Shown here in pieces: positions 32,409 to 41,207 of a stretch of 64,000 bases of DNA (positions are counted from its first letter, which is position 1; every line of letters begins with the position of its first letter). The stretch is from Brooklawnia sp937867175. Lineage in GTDB: Bacteria > Actinomycetota > Actinomycetes > Propionibacteriales > Propionibacteriaceae. The position numbers and the translations under genes were made by a program. Location: the NCBI GenBank assembly GCA_036821905.1, contig DAISIR010000001.1, forward strand, positions 62,001 to 126,000, written 5' to 3'. The notes under the pieces were generated by a model that did not search any database, was not told the DNA's origin, and saw only the letters and a program-made list of their open reading frames with translations.

Positions 32409-33761
32409 GTGAGCCTCCTCTCGGAAATCGCGCCGGAACCGATCCTGAAGTCCATTGCGCGAGGCCGCATGGTCGTCACCGATCTTGAAGTCATCACCAT
32501 CACCCCCACCAGCGCCGTCATCGCGTGGACGACAAGGCAGTCGCGGTTGGGCGTGGGCGTTCCCCAGCCTGTCACCGCCGGCACCGAGTTGGCGCTGGGC
32601 CCGGTCAATGGTCCGCTGCGGACGGTACACGACGATCCGACGCCCCGCGCCTTCCACATGGTTGAGGTCACCGGCCTCGAGCCCGGGCGACGCTATCGCT
32701 TCAAGGCCACTTCGGACGGCCAGCAGGCGCACGCGGCGCTGCTTCCCACCCTGCAAGTCGGCAGCTGCGAGCAGATCAACGAGTTCACCACCCTGACCCC
32801 GCCTCCCGGCGAGTACCTGACCACGATCGCACTGACCAACGACATCCACATCGGCGAGAAGCGGCAGGGCATCGTGCTGGGATCGCTGCCCACCTCGGTA
32901 CAACCACATCCCGATCAGGTCGATTATCCACAGCTCATGCTCTCGGCGTCGCTGGACGACTTGACCACCCGCCGTGGCCATCCGTTCGTGGTCGTCAACG
33001 GCGACATCACCTACGCCAACCTGCCCGACGAGGTGGAGTTGGCCCGCCAACTCCTGGATGGTTATGGCGAACAAGATGCCGACTGGGTGGCCACTCGCGG
33101 CAACCACGACCACCCGCGGCGCGACGACGATCCGTTCGGTGACGTCTTCGTCGGCTATCAACGCAACCAGACGATCCTCGATCCCAGCGGCGTGCGGGTG
33201 CTGGCGATGGATTCGACCCGAGGCTCGGGCGGTGGCTGGATCGTCCCCGACCAGTACGACCAGATCATGTCGGAGCTGGAGTCGGACCCGCACCGTCCGA
33301 CGCTGGCCGTCACCCACCACCCGGTCACCAACGAGGCCGCCTGGACGTCGATCTCCGGTCCCCAGTTCATGTTGCGCGCCTCTGATCGGCTGCGCCTGCA
33401 ACTGCTCGAGAACCAAGCTCCAGGTGTCTTCCTGCACGTCGCCGGGCACACCCACCGGATGCGTCGCGACCGCGCCGACCTGCTTTGGGCCCACACCCAG
33501 TACCTGGAGAACGCCGCCTGCGCGGCCTACCCGGGTGGCTTCAGCCTGCTGCACCTGTACACCGGCGGGTATCTGCTCAACTTCTGGCGGCCCAGCGACC
33601 CGGACGCCCACGACTGGCTGTACCGCAGCCGCTGGCAGGTAATGGGGCTGGGCGCGCACCTGATGCTCGGAAGGACCGAGGACCGCAATCACGTCGTCGA
33701 AGTCGACCTGTCGGGGTTGTCACCCGCCCGGCGCCAGGTACCCGCCGAGCTGCGGATCTGA
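32409..33761 (+). CDS. Metallophosphoesterase with N-terminal purple-acid-phosphatase-like beta domain
   Basis: A 450-residue calcineurin-like phosphoesterase without a signal peptide. Residues about 20-125 resemble the FN3-like N-domain of purple acid phosphatases (TDLEVITITPTSAVIAWTTRQ, VTGLEPGRRYRFKAT). The catalytic domain has the metal motifs in order: TNDIHIG, VVNGDITY, RGNHDH, THHPVTN and HVAGHTHRM. Start GTG 32409 is chosen because TATGTT lies 8 nt upstream; an ATG at 32469 would cut the first beta strand. It converges on rsmE (6-bp gap). Substrate unknown; nucleotide or phosphodiester hydrolysis is typical. Confidence 0.88.
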   Translation: MSLLSEIAPEPILKSIARGRMVVTDLEVITITPTSAVIAWTTRQSRLGVGVPQPVTAGTELALGPVNGPLRTVHDDPTPRAFHMVEVTGLEPGRRYRFKATSDGQQAHAALLPTLQVGSCEQINEFTTLTPPPGEYLTTIALTNDIHIGEKRQGIVLGSLPTSVQPHPDQVDYPQLMLSASLDDLTTRRGHPFVVVNGDITYANLPDEVELARQLLDGYGEQDADWVATRGNHDHPRRDDDPFGDVFVGYQRNQTILDPSGVRVLAMDSTRGSGGGWIVPDQYDQIMSELESDPHRPTLAVTHHPVTNEAAWTSISGPQFMLRASDRLRLQLLENQAPGVFLHVAGHTHRMRRDRADLLWAHTQYLENAACAAYPGGFSLLHLYTGGYLLNFWRPSDPDAHDWLYRSRWQVMGLGAHLMLGRTEDRNHVVEVDLSGLSPARRQVPAELRI

Positions 33762-33767
33762 ACTGGT

Positions 33768-34529
33768 TTACCCGCGGTCTTGGGCGCGCAGTTCGGCCAG
33801 CACCTGCAGCTGGGCGAGGGCAACGACCCCAGCACTGGAGGCGCGCAGGACCCCGTCGCCCAAGCTCACCAGTTGTCCGCCCGCGGACCGGAAGGCGGAC
33901 AACTCGTCCGGGGTGAGCCCGCCCTCGGGGCCGACCACCACCACGACCTCACCGTGCTCCGGCAGCGAGACCTGCGCCAATGGCGTGGTCGCGTCCTCGT
34001 GGCAAACCACCGTCAGGTCGGCGCGGCTGATCAACATCAGCACCTGATCGGTGGTCGCGTACTCGATCTGGGGGACGCGGAAGCGACGTGACTGCTTGGT
34101 CGACTCCTTGGCCGTGGCCCGCCACTTCTCGACGCCTCTGTCGCCCTTGCCTGGTGCTCCGGGGCGGGCGTCCCAGCGCACGACGCAGCGTGCGGCCTGC
34201 CAGGCCACGATGCGCGTCGCCCCGAGTTCGGTCAGGGATTCGACTGCGGTTTCTTGGCGATCGCCTTTCGCAAGGGCCTGCACCACGGTCCAGTGGTGGG
34301 CCGTGGTAGGCGCGGAAAGACACTGTGTCACCCGGACGCTGATCTGCTGCTTGCCCACCTCGACCACATCGCCGCGGATCGCCGAGCCGCGCCCATCGGA
34401 AACAAGCACGGTCTCCCCGACTCGGGTGCGCTTGACCACCGCTGCATGGCGCCCCTCGTCACCGGTAACCTCCACCAAATCGCCCGGCTGCGCCCCACCC
34501 AACTCGGCGAGGTAGCAGGCGTCGGTCAT
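33768..34529 (-). CDS. rsmE: 16S rRNA (uracil(1498)-N3)-methyltransferase
   Basis: SPOUT-class, knot-forming methyltransferase that makes m3U1498 in the ribosomal decoding region with SAM. The 253-residue chain has an N-terminal PUA-like domain (VTGDEGRHAAVVKRTRVGETVLVSDGRG) and the C-terminal knot motifs VVVVGPEGGLTPDEL and VSLGDGVLRASSAGVVALA. ATG 34529 overlaps the dnaJ stop by 4 bp; hrcA-dnaJ-rsmE is thus an operon, the common actinobacterial order. Confidence 0.95.
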   Translation of the reverse strand: MTDACYLAELGGAQPGDLVEVTGDEGRHAAVVKRTRVGETVLVSDGRGSAIRGDVVEVGKQQISVRVTQCLSAPTTAHHWTVVQALAKGDRQETAVESLTELGATRIVAWQAARCVVRWDARPGAPGKGDRGVEKWRATAKESTKQSRRFRVPQIEYATTDQVLMLISRADLTVVCHEDATTPLAQVSLPEHGEVVVVVGPEGGLTPDELSAFRSAGGQLVSLGDGVLRASSAGVVALAQLQVLAELRAQDRG

Positions 34530-35737
34530 GAAGTGAACACGTCCTTGAGCCGGTCGAAGAAGCCTTTCTCTTCGTGCTTGGTCATCACCTCGGGGCCCGC
34601 TTCACCGCGCAGTTGCGCGAGTTGCCCGAGCAGTTCGCGTTGCGCGTCGTCCAGCTTGGTCGGGGTCAGGACGAGCATTGTGACACCTAGGTCGCCACGC
34701 GGGGCCTCGCCCCGGCGGTTCGCACGCAGGCTGGGCACCCCATGGTCCTTGATGATCAGACGGGTGCCGGATTGGGTGCCGGAAGGCACCGCCAAGTGCA
34801 CCTTCTGACGTTCGGGCGGGCAATCGGCCAGCTCCGATTCGAGCGTGTCGATATCCAGGCCGGTGCCAAGTGCCGCCAAGCTCATCGGCAGCTTGACCAC
34901 CATCTCCAGGTTGTCGTGGTCGCGACGGAAGATGTCGTGCGGTGCCACCTGGATCTCGACGTAGAGGTCGCCCGCCGGCCCGGCCCCAGGACCGATCTCG
35001 CCTTGGCCCTGCAGGTGGACCCGATTGCCGGTGTCGACGCCGGCGGGGATCTTGACGTTGATGGAGCGCTGCTCCGAGACGCGTCCCTGGCCGGAACAGT
35101 CGGGGCATGGCTCGGGGATGATATTGCCATAGCCTTGGCAGTTCGGGCACGGCTGCGCGGTGCGGATCTCGCCCAGGATCGAACGCTGCGAGATGATCAC
35201 CTCGCCGCGACCGTGGCACTGGGTGCAGGTGACCGGCTCCCGTTTGTTGGCACCGCCCGACCCGTTGCAGGTGGCGCACACGACGTAGGTGTCGAACTTA
35301 ATCGGCTTGGTCACCCCGAAGACCGCCTCCGACAGCGTCAACCGGGCGCGGATCAGCTGATCCTGACCGCGCCGGACGCGCGACTTCGGCCCGCGCGTGG
35401 TCGACCCGCCACCTGCGAACATCGCACCGAACAGGTCGCCGATGTCGAACCCCTGCCCTGCGAACGAGCTGAACCCGCCGAAACCGCCCATGTTGGCGAA
35501 CGGATCGCCGCCTCCCGGACCCATTGGATCGCCACCGCGGTCGAAGATGGCCCTCTTGTTCGGGTCGCTCAGGACCTCGTACGCTTCGTTGACCTGCTTG
35601 AACTTCTCCTCGGCGTCCGGGTCAGTGGCCACATCTGGATGCACTTTCATGGCCATCTTGCGGTAGGCCTTCTTGATCTGATCGGCGCTGGCGTCCCGGG
35701 GGACGCCGAGGATCGAGTAGTAATCAGGGGCACTCAT
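34526..35737 (-). CDS. dnaJ: Molecular chaperone DnaJ
   Basis: A type I J-protein of 403 residues that stimulates DnaK ATPase and holds unfolded clients. J domain at 1-70 with the HPD motif in KVHPDVATDP, a Gly/Phe-rich linker (about 75-115), then four zinc motifs CATCNGSG, CTQCHGRG, CPNCQGYG and CPDCSGQG, and two beta-barrel client-binding domains. It follows hrcA after 13 bp, the arrangement of the second actinobacterial dnaJ (DnaJ2). CIRCE upstream of hrcA would put it under HrcA heat-shock control. Confidence 0.96.
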   Translation of the reverse strand: MSAPDYYSILGVPRDASADQIKKAYRKMAMKVHPDVATDPDAEEKFKQVNEAYEVLSDPNKRAIFDRGGDPMGPGGGDPFANMGGFGGFSSFAGQGFDIGDLFGAMFAGGGSTTRGPKSRVRRGQDQLIRARLTLSEAVFGVTKPIKFDTYVVCATCNGSGGANKREPVTCTQCHGRGEVIISQRSILGEIRTAQPCPNCQGYGNIIPEPCPDCSGQGRVSEQRSINVKIPAGVDTGNRVHLQGQGEIGPGAGPAGDLYVEIQVAPHDIFRRDHDNLEMVVKLPMSLAALGTGLDIDTLESELADCPPERQKVHLAVPSGTQSGTRLIIKDHGVPSLRANRRGEAPRGDLGVTMLVLTPTKLDDAQRELLGQLAQLRGEAGPEVMTKHEEKGFFDRLKDVFTS

Positions 35738-35750
35738 CGTTGGTTCTCGT

Positions 35751-36764
35751 TCATCCTTCTGCCAGGAAGCGGCCGACGTAACGGGCGACCGCCCGCACGG
35801 CGGCGATAGTTGAGGGGTAGTCCATGTAGGTGGGGCCGACTACGCCCAGCGTCGCCCACGCTTCGTCCGGGCCGTAGCCACTGGCGACCAGCGAGGTGCT
35901 GCGCAGGGGCACATAGGGGTTTTCCTGACCGATCCGCACCGCCACGTCACCCGGATACTCGGCAACCGCGTCACCGAGCAGCCGCAGCAAGACTACCTGC
36001 TCCTCCAGTGCTTCCAGCACCGGTCCGATGGCAGTTTCGTAGGCCGCGCCGTAGCGGGTGAGGTTCGGCACGCCAGCCACCACCACCGCGCTGGATGGGT
36101 CGGCGCCCAGCATTGCGCGGAGCGCGTCGATGATGATGGCCCCCCGCGCTGGGGCTTCGACCGGCTCTTCGAACAAGTCGTTGAGAGCTTCGTCGGCCTT
36201 TTCGGGGGTCAGTCCGATGACCGCCCGATTCAGCCGGTCACGCCAGCCGTCCAGCTCTGCGTCGGTATGTTTGAGCAGACTCAGGGAACGCTGGTCGATA
36301 CGACCAGTTGAGTCGATCAGGATCACCAGGGCACGGTCGAGATGGAGGCTGACCAACTCGACATGCCGGATCGTCGTCGACCGCGCGGTGGGGTATTGGA
36401 CGAGGGCCACCTGTTGGGTGAGCTGGGCCAGCAGCCGCACTGTCCGATGGACGATGTCATCGACGTCGGCTGCTCCGGCCAAGAACGTGGAGATGGCCCG
36501 CCGCTCGGCTCCGGACAATGGCTTGATGGTGGTCAGCCGGTCGACGAACAGTCGATATCCCTTGTCAGTGGGGATTCTCCCGGCGCTGGTGTGAGGCTGG
36601 ATCAGGTAGCCCTCGTCCTCCAGCACCGCCATGTCGTTGCGGATGGTGGCCGGGGAGACGTCCAGGCGGTGTCTTTCCACCAGCGCCTTGGAACCGACCG
36701 GCTCCCGAGTCTGGACGTAGTCGGAGACGATGGCGCGCAACACCTCAAGCTTGCGATCATCCAC
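35751..36764 (-). CDS. hrcA: Heat-inducible transcription repressor HrcA
   Basis: Represses class I heat-shock genes by binding CIRCE; activity depends on GroE. Start GTG 36764 (GGAGGAGGT upstream) gives 337 residues, normal for the family; the frame continues to 36989 without support. The winged-helix DNA-binding N-terminus reads LEVLRAIVSDYVQTREPVGSKAL and VSPATIRNDMAVLEDEGYLIQPHTSAGRIPTDKGYRLFVD. The C-terminal GAF-like and inserted dimerisation domain follow. It lies first in hrcA-dnaJ-rsmE with its own operator 22 bp upstream. Confidence 0.96.
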   Translation of the reverse strand: MDDRKLEVLRAIVSDYVQTREPVGSKALVERHRLDVSPATIRNDMAVLEDEGYLIQPHTSAGRIPTDKGYRLFVDRLTTIKPLSGAERRAISTFLAGAADVDDIVHRTVRLLAQLTQQVALVQYPTARSTTIRHVELVSLHLDRALVILIDSTGRIDQRSLSLLKHTDAELDGWRDRLNRAVIGLTPEKADEALNDLFEEPVEAPARGAIIIDALRAMLGADPSSAVVVAGVPNLTRYGAAYETAIGPVLEALEEQVVLLRLLGDAVAEYPGDVAVRIGQENPYVPLRSTSLVASGYGPDEAWATLGVVGPTYMDYPSTIAAVRAVARYVGRFLAEG

Positions 36765-36785
36765 AACGTACCTCCTCCGCCGATT

Positions 36786-36812
36786 CTGGCACTCACATGC
36801 CCGGAGTGCCAA
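36786..36812 (-). promoter_or_regulatory. CIRCE operator overlapping the hrcA promoter
   Basis: CTGGCACTC-N9-GAGTGCCAA (plus strand) is a near-perfect copy of the HrcA operator TTAGCACTC-N9-GAGTGCTAA. On the minus strand TTGGCA (-35) within it and CAGAAT (-10) 18 nt later may be the promoter it covers, so binding would block RNA polymerase directly. Confidence 0.88.
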
Positions 36813-36814
36813 TC

Positions 36815-37603
36815 CTAGTCTGCTGGTCGAAGATATCCGACCAGTTGCCGGGCCAGATCTTCGGACGCGGCGGTCACCAAGCTGTTCGGCAGGCCGGTCC
36901 CGGTCCCGTAAGGTCTGCCCCCGGCGTCCAGAGCGACACCGCCCACCTCGCGGAGCATCAACGACCCAGGTAAATGGTCCCAAGGCCAAGGGTTCAAGTA
37001 GGTGAAGAAGTCCACCTCACCGGTCACGAGTTGCGCATAGTCGAAGCCGGCGCAGAAATTGGTGTGTAGCACGGGGTCAAGTTCGCCTTGGGCGTCGAAG
37101 TGGCGCCAAGAGCGTTTGCTGGTCATCCCGCGCGGCGGCGCCTGCGCTGGCCCTCGGCTGACCCGCTCGCCGTTGCAGTACAGCCCGGCGCCGAACTCGG
37201 CAACGTAGGCGTGTCCGGTCTCCGGTTGCCAGATCCAGGCCCGTGTCGTCTCACCCCGGCGGACCTCGGCCACCATCACCGCATAACGCGGTGAACCCTT
37301 GACGAAGTTCGCGGTGCCATCGATCGGGTCGACCGTGTACGCCAACTCGGCGTCCGCCAAGCCAGCCAGTCTGGATCGGTCTGCGAAGGTGGCTTCCTCA
37401 CCGACGACGAGTGCTCCGGGTTGGCGCGCGAGCAGCCCCTCGGTGATTCGCACCTCGGCCTCCCGGTCGGCGACCGTCACGAAGTCGCCGGGCGACTTCT
37501 GCTCTATCTGGTCGTCGCCCAGCGCCTTGAACCTCGGCACGATGATCTCAGCGGCCACCTCGATGATGAGCTGCAGGATCTCGTCGGTATCCATGTCGGC
37601 CAT
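36815..37603 (-). CDS. Inositol monophosphatase family protein
   Basis: A Li-sensitive, Mg-dependent sugar/inositol phosphatase-family enzyme of 262 residues. Motifs: VTVADREAE, VVGEEATF, the metal-binding VDPIDGTANFVKGSPRYAV and the C-terminal NPWPWDHLPGSLMLREVGG. Relatives act on inositol 1-phosphate, histidinol phosphate or fructose 1,6-bisphosphate; sequence alone does not decide. ATG 37603 (GGGAGG 11 nt upstream) lies 2 bp past the stop of the debranching enzyme gene, so they are co-transcribed. The frame is open to 37675, without support. Confidence 0.92.
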   Translation of the reverse strand: MADMDTDEILQLIIEVAAEIIVPRFKALGDDQIEQKSPGDFVTVADREAEVRITEGLLARQPGALVVGEEATFADRSRLAGLADAELAYTVDPIDGTANFVKGSPRYAVMVAEVRRGETTRAWIWQPETGHAYVAEFGAGLYCNGERVSRGPAQAPPRGMTSKRSWRHFDAQGELDPVLHTNFCAGFDYAQLVTGEVDFFTYLNPWPWDHLPGSLMLREVGGVALDAGGRPYGTGTGLPNSLVTAASEDLARQLVGYLRPAD

Positions 37604-37605
37604 TG

Positions 37606-40293
37606 TCAGCAGAACCTCCCATCGTTGAACAGTGGCGATTCGCGGGAGGCCGCAGCCAGCACGGCGATCGACCAAGGTTCTACTGTGTATTTGTCGACGA
37701 TGACCTCACCGTCGGCGGGCGCCCACGAGTTGGTGTACTCCTCGGCCCAAGAGGCGGTGTCGATGATGCGGTGCCACTTCAGCGTGGGCGCGGGACGCTG
37801 GAGTTCGCTGACATCGGGGATTCTGAAATCCGCCGGGTGGGTGTACATGTTGACCATCATCAAGTAGTCGGTGCCGCCAATCCCGGTGCCGTTGACCAGC
37901 ACGGTCACCTGCCGATCGGACGGGCCGGGCGGCCCTTTGAGATCTGGCCGGTAGTAGAGGTAGTTCACGTTGCTGCTGTCAAGCTTGACGTCTCCCCAGG
38001 CCTTCTGGCGCAGTGTAGGGTCGAGTGCGCGCAGCCGTGTGACGTACTGCGCGAACCGGAACAAGGGGTTGACGTCGGGGTCGGCGACGCAGGTGCCCAC
38101 CACGTCGAAGTAGGAGTAGGCGTCTGGATCGTCCGGGTCGACGGGCAGCTGCGTCGGAGTGTTGGACGCCAGCATCGCCCAGTTGTTCCACATGCCGATG
38201 GTGTTGAGGCTCCACGGATTGTTGTTGCCGTTCTGGGTACGGCCGTACTCGTCGCCGCTCACTACCATGGGCACGCCCCGAGACATCATCGGGATCAGCC
38301 AGTTGTTGCGCCAGCGGGCACGCCGCAGCGCCTGGTCGCCGCCCGAATCCCAGGACACGTTCGCGTCCGTACCACCGTCGGAGGGGCCGAACGGGAAGGG
38401 TTGTTGGTTGTCCTTGTCGTTGAAGCTGACCAGGTCGAACATCGTGAAGCCGTCGTGGGCGGTGAGGAAGTTGATGGATTTCTGGGGCCCGGCGTTGTCG
38501 TTGAAGTGCAGCCAGTCACCGTTCAGCAGATCCATGAAGGCCCGGGTGTTGCCGTCACCCTTGAGGTAGTGCCGCATGGTGTCGCGGAACCGGCCGTTCC
38601 ACTCACCCCAGCCGGAGGGGAAGTTGCCGACTTCGTAGCCCCAAAGGTCCCAAGCCTCCGCGATGACCTCGATGTCCTGCTGGTCCGCGAAGTCCGCAAC
38701 CTCACGCAACAGCGGGTGAGCCTTGTAGAAGCGACGCCGACCCCCCCAGTCCTCCTTGTCGGATGCCGCCGGGAAACGTCCCAGCACTGTGGCGAGGTCG
38801 AACCGGAAACCGTCCACGCCCATCACCTTGTGCCAGTAACTGAGTGAATCCATGACCAAGTCGCACATCGGGCGGTGGGAGAAGTTGGTCTGGTTGGACG
38901 AGCCGGTGGCGTCGTCGACGATCCAGCCATCGGCTGTGAGGTCGTAGTAAATCGTGGTGGCGAAGCCACCGAAACTGGTGAAGGCAGCCGAGTCCACGTC
39001 GTTGTCCCAGTTGCCGCCCTCGGAGGTGTGGTTGTAGACCACGTCGAGGTAGACCTCAATCCCATGTTCGTGGAAGGCGCTGACCATCTGCTTGAACTCG
39101 CGCGTCGGGCCACCGGGGCTCTTGTCGGAGGAGTAGTCGCGGTTGGGCGCGAAGAAGCCGATGGTCTGGTACCCCCAGAAGTTGGTGGTTCCGTTGGTGT
39201 CGCCGTGCTGGTCGGAGTTGGTCTCATGGACGGGAAGCAGTTCGATGCTGGTGAAGCCGAGTGCTTTCAGGTACGGGGCAAGGTAGGCGGCACCGGCATA
39301 GGTGCCGCGCAGCGGCTCGGGCACGTTCTTGACCTCGCCGAACAGCTTCTCGCCAGCCAGCAGATCGCCGAGCCGGCAGGCAGAGGGATGCATGGTGAGG
39401 TTCTTGATATGCGCCTCGTAAATCATCACATCTTGCGGTTCACGTGCCGGGTAGTTGCCGGTGGGCGTCTGGTCGTGGATCACCACTCCCTTCGGGGCAT
39501 ACCGCGCCGAGTCGACCGCACGGCGCACCTTGCCCCGGTAGTCGCCGCCCCCGGTCGCGAAGACGCCCATGTCTGTACCGGACGCCTTGATCGCCGGGCT
39601 GAGCGGAACGTGACTGACCTCACGGGCGTAGGGATCCAGCAGGACCTTGTTCGGGTTGAAGTGGTTGCCCTCCTCGTCCCGGTCGGAGATGAAGCCAGCC
39701 ACCGAGCCCGGCCGCCAATCGGGATCGACCTCCCAGTTGCTGCCCCAACAGCGGTAGGCGTAATAGGCACCCGGGCCGACACCGATGAGTTGGGCCCGCC
39801 AAGTGCCGTTCTGCGCCTTGACCGCGTCGAATCTGTGGCTGGCGTCCGTACCCAGCGGTTCGGGGTAGATCTCCAGGACCACGCGGGTCGCGGCGGGGGC
39901 GAAGACCGCGAATGAGGTGATGTCTTTCTGCTGGTCGTGGGTGGCCCCCAACGGCCAGCCACCGAGCGCCCACACCTCGGGTGCGAACGGGGTGATGGTG
40001 TCGTCCTGCACGAACGGCTCGTCCGAGACGACGGGCTCGTCCGGTGCGGCAGGTTCGTCCGGCACGAACGGCTCGTCCGAGACGACGGGCTCGTCCGGTG
40101 CGGCAGGTTCGTCCGGCACGAACGGCTCCACCGCAGCCGGCTCGTCCGGGAGGGCAGGTTCGGCGGAGACGACCGTGGCAGCCGCGGTCTCCGCGGTCGC
40201 GGCCTTGACAGTTGGCTTGTCCACCACGGGGGGCTTGCCAAGAATGACCTTTGCGTCCGGTGTGCTGGACTCGCCTGGGTCTTGCTCGCTCAT
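37606..40293 (-). CDS. glgX: Glycogen debranching enzyme (GlgX/isoamylase type) with repeat-rich N-terminal extension
   Basis: GH13 debranching enzyme cutting alpha-1,6 links of glycogen or limit dextrin. ATG 40293 gives 895 residues, about 170-200 more than usual. Residues about 40-105 are an Asp-Glu-Pro/Ala-rich extension made by a 54-bp tandem repeat (VPDEPAAPDEPVVSDEPF units). A CBM48-like domain follows (ITSFAVFAPAATRVVLEIYPE, YAYRCWGS). The barrel has VDVVYNHTSEGG, the nucleophile Asp in GFRFDLATVLGR, acid/base Glu in VIAEAWDLWGYEVGNFP and transition-state Asp in FLTAHDGFTMFDLV. It is followed by the inositol-phosphatase family gene after 2 bp. The extension is not catalytic; it may be a solubility or tethering segment. 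Confidence 0.9.
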   Translation of the reverse strand: MSEQDPGESSTPDAKVILGKPPVVDKPTVKAATAETAAATVVSAEPALPDEPAAVEPFVPDEPAAPDEPVVSDEPFVPDEPAAPDEPVVSDEPFVQDDTITPFAPEVWALGGWPLGATHDQQKDITSFAVFAPAATRVVLEIYPEPLGTDASHRFDAVKAQNGTWRAQLIGVGPGAYYAYRCWGSNWEVDPDWRPGSVAGFISDRDEEGNHFNPNKVLLDPYAREVSHVPLSPAIKASGTDMGVFATGGGDYRGKVRRAVDSARYAPKGVVIHDQTPTGNYPAREPQDVMIYEAHIKNLTMHPSACRLGDLLAGEKLFGEVKNVPEPLRGTYAGAAYLAPYLKALGFTSIELLPVHETNSDQHGDTNGTTNFWGYQTIGFFAPNRDYSSDKSPGGPTREFKQMVSAFHEHGIEVYLDVVYNHTSEGGNWDNDVDSAAFTSFGGFATTIYYDLTADGWIVDDATGSSNQTNFSHRPMCDLVMDSLSYWHKVMGVDGFRFDLATVLGRFPAASDKEDWGGRRRFYKAHPLLREVADFADQQDIEVIAEAWDLWGYEVGNFPSGWGEWNGRFRDTMRHYLKGDGNTRAFMDLLNGDWLHFNDNAGPQKSINFLTAHDGFTMFDLVSFNDKDNQQPFPFGPSDGGTDANVSWDSGGDQALRRARWRNNWLIPMMSRGVPMVVSGDEYGRTQNGNNNPWSLNTIGMWNNWAMLASNTPTQLPVDPDDPDAYSYFDVVGTCVADPDVNPLFRFAQYVTRLRALDPTLRQKAWGDVKLDSSNVNYLYYRPDLKGPPGPSDRQVTVLVNGTGIGGTDYLMMVNMYTHPADFRIPDVSELQRPAPTLKWHRIIDTASWAEEYTNSWAPADGEVIVDKYTVEPWSIAVLAAASRESPLFNDGRFC
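40011..40125 (-). repeat. 54-bp tandem repeat, two full copies plus part, in the GlgX N-terminus
   Basis: Two head-to-tail 54-bp units (40011-40064 and 40065-40118) and a start of a third encode 18-residue Asp/Glu/Pro-rich units. Being a multiple of three, copy-number change keeps the frame. Neighbouring codons repeat the same DEP pattern in decayed form. Confidence 0.85.
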
Positions 40294-40337
40294 GGCGTTG
40301 AGGATACCGGGGCGTCCCGCCTCACCGCAGTTCCGAC

Positions 40338-41195
40338 TCAATCGATCTCGTCGAGGTGGTCCTGGGTGACGAAGTCGATCAACTTCTCCACCTCCCGGGT
40401 GAAATCGGGGTCAAGGTCACGGAAGGTGCGGACCCGTGCCAGCATCGACTGCCAAGCCCGCGCGACATCGGTCTGGTCGCGGTTTGGCAAGCCCAGGGCC
40501 GCCAACGTGCCCTTCTTGAAGTCCACGTCACGGGGCACGACCGGCCAGGCCTTGATGCCCATCACCTCGGGCCGAATGGCCTGCCAGATGTCGATGAAGC
40601 GGTGCCCAGTGATGTGCACCACGTCGCCGTAGCCACCCTTGGCCACCTCGGCGGTGATGCGCTGTTCCTTGGAGCCGGTGACCAGATGGTCGACCAGGAC
40701 GCCGAGCCGGCGACCAGGTTCGGGACGGAACTCCGCGACGATCCCGACCAGGTCGTCGATGCCGCCCAGGTACTCCACCACCACGCCGACGTGACGCAGG
40801 TCGGAGCCCCAGATCTTCTCCACCAACTCGGCGTCATGGCGGCCCTCGACGTAGATCCGGCTGGGTAGGGCCACCTTGGCCGGGCGCTGCGGACCGACTC
40901 GTGAACCGGACGCTGTGTACTTCTTGGTCGAGCCCGTCCTGGGCGGGATGCGCAGCGCCACCGGTTTGCCATCCAGCCAGAACCCGGGCCCAACCGGGAA
41001 GCTGCGCCGCTTGCCCTTGCGATCCTCCAGGATGACCAGACCGTTCTCCCAGCCCATGATCTCGCCGACGAATCCGGACGCCGGGTCTTCCACCACCATG
41101 CCGAGCTGCATCGGAACGTCGGTGGTCTTGGGGCGGGCGTTACGCCGAGGGTCCAAGACGTTGCGCCCGTATCGATCGTTGCGAGGGGAAGTCAC
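40338..41195 (-). CDS. DUF3097 family protein
   Basis: A 285-residue actinobacterial protein of unknown function. The N-terminal half carries a small barrel-like segment (GMVVEDPASGFVGEIMGWENGLVILEDRKGKRRSFPVGPGFWLDG). The rest has a conserved block IYVEGRHDAELVEKIWGSDLRHVGVVVEYLGGIDDL and DHLVTGSKEQRI, similar to Toprim-type nucleotidyl-binding folds (EGRHDAELV, VDHL); Toprim relation is my inference. GTG 41195 has TAGCCT 6 nt upstream. It ends 44 bp before the debranching enzyme start. Confidence 0.88.
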   Translation of the reverse strand: MTSPRNDRYGRNVLDPRRNARPKTTDVPMQLGMVVEDPASGFVGEIMGWENGLVILEDRKGKRRSFPVGPGFWLDGKPVALRIPPRTGSTKKYTASGSRVGPQRPAKVALPSRIYVEGRHDAELVEKIWGSDLRHVGVVVEYLGGIDDLVGIVAEFRPEPGRRLGVLVDHLVTGSKEQRITAEVAKGGYGDVVHITGHRFIDIWQAIRPEVMGIKAWPVVPRDVDFKKGTLAALGLPNRDQTDVARAWQSMLARVRTFRDLDPDFTREVEKLIDFVTQDHLDEID

Positions 41196-41201
41196 CCCGT
41201 G

Positions 41202-41207
41202 AGGCTA
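41202..41207 (-). promoter_or_regulatory. -10 box TAGCCT, leaderless promoter of the DUF3097 gene
   Basis: TAGCCT lies 6 nt before GTG 41195. The same TAG would be the stop codon of the possible small gene 41205-41372. Confidence 0.45.

Noticed and set aside
32358..33692. Long upstream extension of the lipid kinase frame
   Set aside because: It lies opposite the metallophosphoesterase, has no homology-like content, and the kinase fold starts at ATG 32357 with its own -10 box.
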